Source: Bacteroidota bacterium
Lineage (GTDB): Bacteria; Bacteroidota; Bacteroidia; B-17B0; Aurantibacillaceae
Length of the DNA: 8,080 nt
Direction of reading: 5' to 3'
Assembly: GCA_025359355.1 (NCBI GenBank)
Contig: JANYGR010000492.1
Location: forward strand, 1-8,080
Below, in pieces: positions 1 to 6,840 of this stretch (its first letter is position 1; each line of letters opens with the position of its first letter). The position numbers were made by a program, and so were the translations under genes. The notes under the pieces are model-generated. The model saw nothing but the letters and a program-made list of their open reading frames with translations, was not told the origin of the DNA and ran no database searches.

Positions 1-856
1 CTAATAATAAACATAAGGTAATTTGATGTAAATGATGAGAGCTTTTAAAAAATAAGCGCGACGCAATTGGAACGGAAATTCCCACAAAAGCGATAGGCCC
101 ACAAAATGCAGTAACAACGCCAACTAAAACAGCAGTAATAATAATCACTTGAAGACGTAAAGCGTTTGTATTGACGCCTAAATTTTGAGCATATTGTTCG
201 TTTAATAAAATAGTATTTAAGGGCTTTATTAAATAAAACGCACAACAAACCATCGCGAAAAAAATTGGAAAAATAAATAATAGGTCGGAAAGCGTAGTAC
301 TACCAACACTTCCCATGCCCCATATAATAAATGTTTTTAAACCATCGGCCGAACTTAAAAATTCTATCAAGCCTTGTAAAGCACCTAGTATTTGTGCCAA
401 CATTAATCCAACTAATAAAATAGTGACATTGCTTCTGCTTTTTTTAGATACTAATAAGATGATAAAGGTAACAGCGAAGGCTCCCATAATAGAGAACAGA
501 GTAATGACTGATTTTCCAAATAGAAAAAACCCAGAAATATGAATGGAGGTCAGAAGCATGGTTGCGATAGCAACAAATAAACTGGCGCCACTGCTTACGC
601 CTAACACATAAGGCCCAGCTAATGGGTTTCTAAATAGGCTTTGCATCAACAGTCCGCATAAAGCTAATCCTGAACCAGCAATAAGGCAGGTTAGGGTTTT
701 AGGCAGACGTATATCAAATAAAATAGTTGAAAATAAAGGATTTGAAGAGTCTATTGAAAATAGATTGACGCTACCGAAACAAATATCACCTATAAATAAG
801 CCAACTAATATCAGCGTTAAATACAGAGTGGTGAGTATAAATTTAGATGTTGTCAA
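1..856 (-). CDS. FecCD/BtuC-family ABC transporter permease, 3' end cut off by window edge
   Basis: This is the inner-membrane permease of an iron-siderophore, haem or cobalamin importer; it would pass substrate delivered by the binding lipoprotein encoded just upstream (866-2011). 285 codons are open to the left edge, against about 330-350 for a full family member, so roughly the last 50 residues are missing. I translated it by hand. Family landmarks include DIRLPKTLTCLIAGSGLALC (residues 48-67), NPLAGPYVLGVSSGAS (77-92) and CGPIAFVGISVPIASR (252-267), with many hydrophobic helices between. The start is TTG at 856: an in-frame TAG lies two codons upstream (860-862), and no nearer ATG keeps the first helix. 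It begins 9 nt after the binding-protein stop, which implies co-transcription. The usual His (or Asn) after the Pro of the VPHxxR motif is Ile264 here. Family assignment is firm; the substrate is not determined. An ATPase gene would be expected beyond the left edge. Confidence 0.93.
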   Translation of the reverse strand, partial: MTTSKFILTTLYLTLILVGLFIGDICFGSVNLFSIDSSNPLFSTILFDIRLPKTLTCLIAGSGLALCGLLMQSLFRNPLAGPYVLGVSSGASLFVAIATMLLTSIHISGFFLFGKSVITLFSIMGAFAVTFIILLVSKKSRSNVTILLVGLMLAQILGALQGLIEFLSSADGLKTFIIWGMGSVGSTTLSDLLFIFPIFFAMVCCAFYLIKPLNTILLNEQYAQNLGVNTNALRLQVIIITAVLVGVVTAFCGPIAFVGISVPIASRLFFKSSHHLHQITLCLLL

Positions 857-865
857 GTTCTAAAA

Positions 866-2011
866 TTACTCAATTTGTTTGTAATATATTAATGTATGAT
901 TCGGAAGTAGGGTAGGAGAAACAATAGAGATTAGGTCTGCTAAAACCTCATCTGGATTGGTTATTCCGCCTTCCCAGTAATTACTATACCCCTTACTGTT
1001 TTGCGTTTTATTATTATTATATAATTTATTTTTTTTGAAAGCATTAAATAAACCATAACGCTCATCGTAACTTAATAATTCTTTTTTAGTATTTACCTGG
1101 TATAAATTAATCCAGAAATCGCAGTCTTTTGCTTTTGTGTAAACGGTTTCAAAAGGCAAAGGAATACTGCCAGTTTGTTGTTCATTACTCCAAAAATAGG
1201 AAGCGCCTGCATCAGCTAAGAGATTAGCGATGTAGCTCTTTCCAGCGGGAACATACCACGTATCTCCATATTTTATTTCGGTTAATACGGTTGGTCTAAC
1301 GGTTTGATGCTCGGTTAGTTTTTTTAAGTCTAAATATTTTTTTTCAGTGATTTCAAATAGCGAATCTGCAAGTTGTTCTTTATCAAAAAAACAGGCAAAA
1401 AACTTAATCCATTCGGCACGAGCTAAAGGCGTTTCCTCCAAATGATCGAGGCTAATAGCAATGGGGATATTGGCTTGCAGTAATTTTTTATCAACGTCTA
1501 TCGAAGGGTTTCCCATGCCGTAGGTTAAAATCAAATCGGGATTAAGAGCCATTGTTTGTTCAATATTTATCTTGGGGCCTTTCGATAGTTCTATGATTTT
1601 GTGTTCAGCAACCGCTTGTTGTATGAATGCGTTGTTGTAATAGTCAACGTTGTCAATAGCAATAATTGAATTTTCTTCACCTAATTTGGCTAGCATCGTT
1701 GTGTATATCGAACTCATACAAGCCACCTTACTTACAGGTGTTTTAATAAAGTAAGCATCTTGGTGATTAGTTGGCTTGTTTTTTGAGTATAAAACAAAGG
1801 TAGCTGTTACTGCCGAATCTCCTTTATTACCAAGTAATTCCAACACTGTAGCATTTTCTTCTTTGGTAATTGTAAATCGTTTGGCATACGATAAGGCTGA
1901 GGTATTCTTTTTTAATTCTTTATTTTTAGTTTCAGTGCCACACGAAGCTAATATACTAATCACATAAAATGCACCTATTGTTTTTGTAATTAATTTTTTT
2001 GAAAACAACAT
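866..2011 (-). CDS. ABC transporter substrate-binding lipoprotein (iron-siderophore/haem/cobalamin class, BtuF/FecB-like)
   Basis: This 381-aa protein is the probable periplasmic binding component for the FecCD permease that follows. Residues 1-23 form a lipoprotein signal peptide with lipobox LASC, so Cys24 would be acylated. The Periplasmic_binding_2 fold spans about residues 90-345: a first lobe with an INIEQTMALNPDLILTYG-type strand-helix (148-165), a bridging region TPLARAEWIKFFA (194-206), and a second lobe containing TWYVPAGKSYIANLLADAGA (251-270) and DCDFWINLY (296-304). The tail, YWEGGITNPDEVLADL (345-360) and then a YYK near the end, resembles Bacteroidota members often annotated as cobalamin or iron-complex binding proteins; this is recalled, not searched. 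The ATG start lies 3 nt after the kinase stop and 9 nt separate it from the permease. Haem, siderophore and corrinoid are all possible substrates. Confidence 0.9.
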   Translation of the reverse strand: MLFSKKLITKTIGAFYVISILASCGTETKNKELKKNTSALSYAKRFTITKEENATVLELLGNKGDSAVTATFVLYSKNKPTNHQDAYFIKTPVSKVACMSSIYTTMLAKLGEENSIIAIDNVDYYNNAFIQQAVAEHKIIELSKGPKINIEQTMALNPDLILTYGMGNPSIDVDKKLLQANIPIAISLDHLEETPLARAEWIKFFACFFDKEQLADSLFEITEKKYLDLKKLTEHQTVRPTVLTEIKYGDTWYVPAGKSYIANLLADAGASYFWSNEQQTGSIPLPFETVYTKAKDCDFWINLYQVNTKKELLSYDERYGLFNAFKKNKLYNNNKTQNSKGYSNYWEGGITNPDEVLADLISIVSPTLLPNHTLIYYKQIE

Positions 2012-2014
2012 AAA

Positions 2015-3010
2015 TTAACTTGATGATTTATTAACTGAAATTTGGAAGACACTTCCAGAAGGCTTATTATCAGTAACGTTTATGGTTGCATGGTGCGCAT
2101 TACAAATTTGTTTAACGATAAACAAACCAATACCAGTCCCCTTTGTTTTTCGGGTTTCTTCGTTGCCACTTCTATAAAATTTTTCAAATATTTTTTGTTT
2201 TTCTGAATCAGGAATACCACAGCCATTATCGGCAACTTCAAATAATACGTTATCGTTGGTTGTTGAGCCTGTCGAAATATCTGTTTTTAAAGTAAGATTT
2301 ACTTGTAATGTTTCGTATGAATATTTAATAGCATTTTCCACCAGATTAATAATGAGCGAAGGCAACAAATCCTTATCTCCTTTTATGAAAATGTTTGGTT
2401 CTATCGTTAGCTTAATCCATTTGTTTTCGAGATACATCTCAAAATACCTTTCAACAGTGTGTTCTATGAGTTCACTTAAATTAACAGAGGTTAAATGAGA
2501 GGAGTTGTTTTTGTTTTCAACCTGTGTAACGAGCAACACATTATCAACCAATTTATGTAAACGATCTGTTTCTTTCAGGGCATTATTAAGCAATTGAATT
2601 TGTTTTTCTCGATTTAGTTCGTGTTTTAATAAGGTTTGTAATTGCAACTTAGAGGAAGCGATGGGTGTTTTTAATTCGTGCGATACGCTCAGTATAAAAT
2701 TATTTTGTTGTGTGGCCAATTCATTTTCTTTACGAATGGATTTGCGGACTTGATTAATTCCAAATAATAAGATCAATAAAAACACGGTGCCTTCGCCTAC
2801 AGTCATGTATAAACGCAATGTTTTTTTGTTCTCTAAAGCCTCAATATCACGCATGATTAAGGCGTCGTCTGAGGAAGATAATGCAGCTAAGTGTTGTTTT
2901 CCTGCAATAATTTCGTTGGATTGCCTTACTAATAAAACCTCCCACCATAAAAATTGCAATACGATATAACTAACAAGAACTGAAAATATAATGGTGGTTC
3001 TTTTTGACAT
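2015..3010 (-). CDS. Membrane-bound sensor histidine kinase (HisKA-HATPase_c)
   Basis: A 331-aa two-component sensor kinase. Two transmembrane helices (about 6-28 and 68-87) flank a short periplasmic segment of about 38 residues. No HAMP or PAS domain is evident before the HisKA domain. The phosphoacceptor is His111 in the H-box SVSHELKTPIASS. The HATPase_c domain has the N-box NLVENAIKY (222-230), G1 DNGCGIP (261-267), F-box FEKFYR (275-280) and G2 GTGIGLFIVKQI (291-302), so all catalytic motifs are present and it should be active. It starts with ATG 2 nt after the stop of the 901-aa surface protein and ends 3 nt before the binding lipoprotein gene. No response regulator is visible, so its partner is encoded outside the window or unlinked. 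The neighbours suggest, without proof, that it senses envelope state or substrate availability. Confidence 0.95.
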   Translation of the reverse strand: MSKRTTIIFSVLVSYIVLQFLWWEVLLVRQSNEIIAGKQHLAALSSSDDALIMRDIEALENKKTLRLYMTVGEGTVFLLILLFGINQVRKSIRKENELATQQNNFILSVSHELKTPIASSKLQLQTLLKHELNREKQIQLLNNALKETDRLHKLVDNVLLVTQVENKNNSSHLTSVNLSELIEHTVERYFEMYLENKWIKLTIEPNIFIKGDKDLLPSLIINLVENAIKYSYETLQVNLTLKTDISTGSTTNDNVLFEVADNGCGIPDSEKQKIFEKFYRSGNEETRKTKGTGIGLFIVKQICNAHHATINVTDNKPSGSVFQISVNKSSS

Positions 3011-3012
3011 AC

Positions 3013-5718
3013 TTATTTATGGAAAATCTGTAAAAAGCCTTTTATTCCCCTGGTTATAATACCCGCCACTCTTATTTCATGCACATCACATACATAAAAA
3101 TACGTGCCCTCGGTTGCTAATAATTTACTTTGTATTACTTTACCGTCCCAATTAAAAGCTGGATCTGTTGTTTCATACACTAATGTTCCCCATCGGTTGT
3201 ATACTTTTAAATCAATGTCTTTCACAAATTTATTTTTGATGGCTTTAAAGAAATCATTGATGCCATCTCCATTTGTTGTAATGACATTAGGAAGTTCATA
3301 TTCAGGGCAATTATCTACACACATTTTTGCACTTTGTAAACTTTCATTATTGAAAGAATCTATAGCGGTAATGGCATAACAGCCTGCAATAGATGTTAAA
3401 TTATCGAAAGCTAAAATAGTATCTGTAATAACTTTAATAGAATCAACAAATATGAGAGGATCATTTTCTGTAGGCGCAGAATATAAATAATATTTAACAG
3501 CATCATTACAGCAGGAGTGATTTGGGTTATTCCATTTCAACATCAATGTTGGAATTAAGCAATCTGAAATAATTTCTAGTTTAGGCGCGCAAGGAGGCGT
3601 TGTATCTACTGGTTTAGCACATACTTCTTGCGAAAAATTAATGAGCGGCCTAATGATTGCGGGATCTGAATATTGCCCAATAGCTTCTATTTTATAGCAA
3701 TACAAAGCGCCGTTTACTAAACCTGTATCCGTATAATTAGTTGTAGTAGTACTATCTCTTAATAAAAAAACAGAAGACGATGGAAGTTTTCTCCATATCC
3801 TGAATTTATAATTAGTCCAAGGTACTTGTTGTTGCCACGATAATCCCATTTGATTTCCGCCAGGAGTAAGGCTTAAAAAGACAGATGAAGCTCGTTGTCC
3901 ATTCCCTACAAATTGTCCATTAGCATAAAACTCAATTTTATAAGTGTGAGCATTTGCAGTTGTATTCGTATTAAGATGTGTAAAGCTTGTATCCGTTAGT
4001 TGGTTTAGGGCTGCAAAATATGGTTTAGTAACTGAATACACAGACGTGTAAGTTGCTGTAGGATATCCATCGTAGTGCATTAATCTAAATTCGTAAGGGC
4101 CAGTAACAGTAAGGGTATCTAAGGCATTGTTGCCTAACAGCGGTTTTATCCACCTCACAAAAACACTTCCTGTTGATGTACTTGTTGCGCGAACATCTAC
4201 ATTTACTAAAATTGGAACATCACGCTTTAGTTGAACACATACTTGATTAGAAGCATAACTTTCAGAACCATCAGTATATAAGGCATAAACAACGTAACTG
4301 TAATTAGTTCCTTGAGAGAGGCCTACGCCATTATTGTTATCGATATATTGAATATCATTAATATCAATGGTATGACCAATATACGTAAAGCCTGTATAAG
4401 CAGGAACGCCTAGCTCACAATAGCCATGAACCCAAGGCACACAGTTTTCTTTACGGTACACTTTATAATATAAAATATGGTTGCCTGTAGTAAGTTGACA
4501 TACAGGTTTTTGCCAATTCAATTTCACACTCGTTCCTAATGGCACGGCCGTAAGGTTTAATGGTGGCGGCGCAACAACGGTAATGTTAAAGGTTTTAAAA
4601 TCAACTAAAGGAACGCTAGGGTCGTTATCTAATACTTTAACCGTCACTTGATACGGTGTTTTGCGGATGTGAGCGCATGAGGTTTGCCAATGAAAAGATC
4701 CTGTTACAGGAGTTAGGCCAGGAGAAGATGCGAATGTGGCAATTGGCGCTACAACCCCAAAAGGTGCGCCGTTAGCACTAAGTGTAAGTATGTCATTATC
4801 TGGATCGGTGGCTTTAATGGTTTTGATTAACAAAGAACCTGCCAACACACAGGTATCGGTAAGTACTTGTATACTTGGCGAATTATTATTACAAGCCCCT
4901 ACATCTACCTGTAAATCACGTAACACATAACCAACCATTACCCAATCGCCATCAAATGTTTTTCGCCATTCTTTAATAATCATGGCTAAATTATATTCCC
5001 CTTGCATTTGTGGCGTACACCAAGTAAGTGTTCCAGTAAGTGCATTAACGTTATACGTTCCACCACCGGTTGCGGGATATGCATAACCAGCACACACAAA
5101 TCCTTGGTCGCCAAGGCAATCAGTCAATTCATAAGATAAACTATCCCCATCTATATCATAAGCACCGGGATTATGTAAAAAGCATTTACCCACACAGCCT
5201 TTATCAATAGGCGGAAAGGTTAGTACAGGCGAACTATTGCTGCCTAAAAAACTAGAAATAATTAAGAGGGAATGGATATAAAAAACTTGATTAGAAGAGT
5301 TGGACATATTAAGAACGCCTGCATTTCTGTTAGGGTCTTGCATACTAATTAAATAACTTCCCGGTCCTGGATAGGTATGTGTGGTTACATATTCATTAAC
5401 TCTCGTAGTTGGAGGAGTTCCTGGTAACGTAACTCCATCTTTTGCTGTTCCTGAACAAGCAGCACTTGTTGTTCCATTTGATCTACTAACAGCCACACGA
5501 GGAGTACCATCTCCAAAATCAACGGTATCCTGACATCTATCAGGCGGAATTAATCCACCAATAACAGTTAAGTTGGTATAGGTGGTTATTTTAATTTGAT
5601 AGGTTGTGCCATACAGCCATTTGTAAGTAATTTCTCCTGCACGGTTGTGTGATGCTTTGGATATAAGAAACATTCCCATAAAGCATAAGATGAATATATA
5701 ATAATGCGGTTTAAGCAT
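3013..5718 (-). CDS. Secreted multidomain surface protein with fibronectin III-like repeats and T9SS type B sorting domain
   Basis: A 901-aa exported protein, probably cell-surface attached or released. The Sec signal peptide is about 1-22 (hydrophobic IFILCFMGMFLIS, cleavage near SKA/SHN). Residues 23-275 form a module that begins AGEITY, contains NMSNSSNQ and a DIDGDSL acidic motif, and ends near GYVLRDLQVDV; it is paralogous to the mature part of the 351-aa protein next door. An Ig/cadherin-like domain follows (about 280-383, with ATDPDNDILTL). Then come about four fibronectin III-like units near 385-500, 501-610, 611-705 and 708-802. The last 95 residues are a gliding-motility-associated (CHU_C-type) sorting domain with LPNVITTNGDGINDFF and VYNRWGTLVYE, which marks T9SS type B export. 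No enzyme motif is seen, so a binding or adhesive role is an inference. The ATG start is 11 nt after the previous stop and is followed by a good signal peptide. Confidence 0.9.
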   Translation of the reverse strand: MLKPHYYIFILCFMGMFLISKASHNRAGEITYKWLYGTTYQIKITTYTNLTVIGGLIPPDRCQDTVDFGDGTPRVAVSRSNGTTSAACSGTAKDGVTLPGTPPTTRVNEYVTTHTYPGPGSYLISMQDPNRNAGVLNMSNSSNQVFYIHSLLIISSFLGSNSSPVLTFPPIDKGCVGKCFLHNPGAYDIDGDSLSYELTDCLGDQGFVCAGYAYPATGGGTYNVNALTGTLTWCTPQMQGEYNLAMIIKEWRKTFDGDWVMVGYVLRDLQVDVGACNNNSPSIQVLTDTCVLAGSLLIKTIKATDPDNDILTLSANGAPFGVVAPIATFASSPGLTPVTGSFHWQTSCAHIRKTPYQVTVKVLDNDPSVPLVDFKTFNITVVAPPPLNLTAVPLGTSVKLNWQKPVCQLTTGNHILYYKVYRKENCVPWVHGYCELGVPAYTGFTYIGHTIDINDIQYIDNNNGVGLSQGTNYSYVVYALYTDGSESYASNQVCVQLKRDVPILVNVDVRATSTSTGSVFVRWIKPLLGNNALDTLTVTGPYEFRLMHYDGYPTATYTSVYSVTKPYFAALNQLTDTSFTHLNTNTTANAHTYKIEFYANGQFVGNGQRASSVFLSLTPGGNQMGLSWQQQVPWTNYKFRIWRKLPSSSVFLLRDSTTTTNYTDTGLVNGALYCYKIEAIGQYSDPAIIRPLINFSQEVCAKPVDTTPPCAPKLEIISDCLIPTLMLKWNNPNHSCCNDAVKYYLYSAPTENDPLIFVDSIKVITDTILAFDNLTSIAGCYAITAIDSFNNESLQSAKMCVDNCPEYELPNVITTNGDGINDFFKAIKNKFVKDIDLKVYNRWGTLVYETTDPAFNWDGKVIQSKLLATEGTYFYVCDVHEIRVAGIITRGIKGFLQIFHK

Positions 5719-5729
5719 AGAACTGTAGT

Positions 5730-5783
5730 TTAATTTTTAATAATTTTTTTAATAATGTTAGTGCCTTTGTTGCCCGTAATTTT
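5730..5783 (-). repeat. 54-nt direct repeat, copy in the 351-aa gene (3' end of the sorting domain)
   Basis: This is the 3'-terminal 54 nt including the stop codon, encoding KITGNKGTNIIKKIIKN. It matches 6787-6840 at 52 of 54 positions by my alignment: one synonymous change (ACG/ACA Thr) and one Ile/Thr change. Similarity falls away immediately upstream of it. The A-rich end also forms the leader of the downstream 901-aa gene, whose ATG follows 11 nt later. Confidence 0.9.
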
Positions 5784-6785
5784 TATAAAATACATTCCCG
5801 CATCTACATTTTCTAAATGTAACGTAAATGCATTAAGTTGAGTTGTATTTTCTGTTGAAACAATGCAGTCCGTTTTTTTGCCTGTAATATCAAGTATTTC
5901 AAAGGAGTAGTGTTCGTCTGTGTTATTTTTTATGAATAGCTGGGCGGATGATGTTGTAGGGGTTGGATTAATTGAAATATCAGAATTAATGCTATTAAGT
6001 TCATCAATTCCGACGCAGGAAGATACTTGAAATTGAATATCTCTTAAAGTATAAGATAATAAAATATAATTACCACTAACGTTTCGCCACTCTTCAATTT
6101 TTAATAAAACACTAAAATAACCATCTGATTGAGGCGTACACCATGTTATTATGCCTGTTGAACTATTGACACTAAATGTTCCTACTGGGAAACTATACCC
6201 AACACTTGTAATTCCACTATTGTTTTCGCAAGGCAAAATACTGAAAGCAAGACTATCTCCGTCTGCATCAAAAGCACTAGGATTGTAATATAAGCAACCA
6301 TTATTTAGGCAGCTAAAATCCATAAGAAGTAAAGAACAAGTTGGTTGAGAGTTTAATCCAAAAAAAGAAGAAATAGTAAGAGGAATTCGCAAATAGATAT
6401 CTTGATTAGATGAGTTAGACATATTAACTATGCCTGAATTTCTGTTCACGCCATCAAACTCTAAGTAGTAACTACCTGTTCCTGGAAAAGTGTATGTGAA
6501 ATAGTACTCATTATAGGAAATATTAGCTCCAATAATAACACCATCATGCGCTGGGGAACATAATGAGATAGTTCCATTAACTCTATCAGAGATTAATGAC
6601 GCTCCATTAATAGTTATAGTTTCTTGACAGTGACTTCCTAGAGAAGCATCTGTGCATGTAGTTAATTTAATCTTATATGTATATCCAGAAAGATGACTAT
6701 AAGTCATTTCAGCAGCATGATAACCAGCCTTTGCCTGAGTTATAAATGCTGATATAAGGATAAATATAAGCTTAAAGATTTTCAA
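5730..6785 (-). CDS. Secreted surface protein with T9SS type A sorting domain, paralogue of the 901-aa neighbour's N-terminal module
   Basis: A 351-aa exported protein of unknown function. Residues 1-20 form a Sec signal peptide (cleavage likely after QAKA). Residues 21-257 match the N-terminal module of the downstream 901-aa protein: AAEMTY against AGEITY near the mature N-terminus, a shared NMSNSSNQ, DADGDSL against DIDGDSL, and ITWCTPQ followed by EEWR against LTWCTPQ and KEWR. In the best 35-residue stretch (114-148) I count 22 identities. A short linker (258-268) leads to a type A sorting domain (about 270-351) ending in an AGMYFIKI strand and KKIIKN. The start is TTG at 6785, one base after the upstream stop; no ATG offers an alternative with an intact signal peptide. 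The frame is open upstream to a stop at 6840-6842 but contains no better start. The acidic DADGD motif could bind calcium, as in cadherin-like folds, but this is inferred. Confidence 0.87.
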   Translation of the reverse strand: MKIFKLIFILISAFITQAKAGYHAAEMTYSHLSGYTYKIKLTTCTDASLGSHCQETITINGASLISDRVNGTISLCSPAHDGVIIGANISYNEYYFTYTFPGTGSYYLEFDGVNRNSGIVNMSNSSNQDIYLRIPLTISSFFGLNSQPTCSLLLMDFSCLNNGCLYYNPSAFDADGDSLAFSILPCENNSGITSVGYSFPVGTFSVNSSTGIITWCTPQSDGYFSVLLKIEEWRNVSGNYILLSYTLRDIQFQVSSCVGIDELNSINSDISINPTPTTSSAQLFIKNNTDEHYSFEILDITGKKTDCIVSTENTTQLNAFTLHLENVDAGMYFIKITGNKGTNIIKKIIKN

Positions 6786-6786
6786 C

Positions 6787-6840
6787 TTAATTTTTAATAA
6801 TTTTTTTAGTAATGTTAGTGCCTTTGTTGCCTGTAATTTT
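6787..6840 (-). repeat. 54-nt direct repeat, copy in the propeller gene (3' end of the sorting domain)
   Basis: The second copy encodes KITGNKGTNITKKIIKN plus the stop. It lies 1,057 bp from the other copy, in the same orientation and reading frame. Its A-rich last bases (AAAAAAATTATTAAAAATTA on the coding strand) sit directly before the TTG start of the 351-aa gene and so must serve as that gene's ribosome-loading region. Confidence 0.9.

Noticed and set aside
45..248. A 67-aa minus-strand open frame
   Set aside because: It lies within the FecCD permease in another frame; its Cys/Tyr/Phe-rich composition is typical of a shadow, whereas the permease frame has clear family motifs.
315..542. 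A 75-aa plus-strand open frame
   Set aside because: It is antisense to the permease, has no recognisable domain and low-complexity shadow composition.
1795..1802. CAAAGGTA, i.e. TACCTTTG on the minus strand, matching the Bacteroidota -7 element TAnnTTTG
   Set aside because: It lies inside the binding-lipoprotein coding sequence and I find no -33 TTG element at the right spacing; such an octamer match is expected by chance.
1776..4930. Five plus-strand open frames of 60-91 codons (1776-1967, 2256-2498, 2787-2969, 3104-3379, 4736-4930)
   Set aside because: All are antisense to well-supported genes, have no family motif, and are of a length expected by chance opposite long coding frames.
5741..5752. 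T-rich tract near the end of the 351-aa gene as a possible terminator
   Set aside because: It is coding (Lys/Ile codons of the sorting-domain tail on the minus strand) and is not preceded by a GC-rich hairpin; on the coding strand it is an A-tract, not a U-tract.
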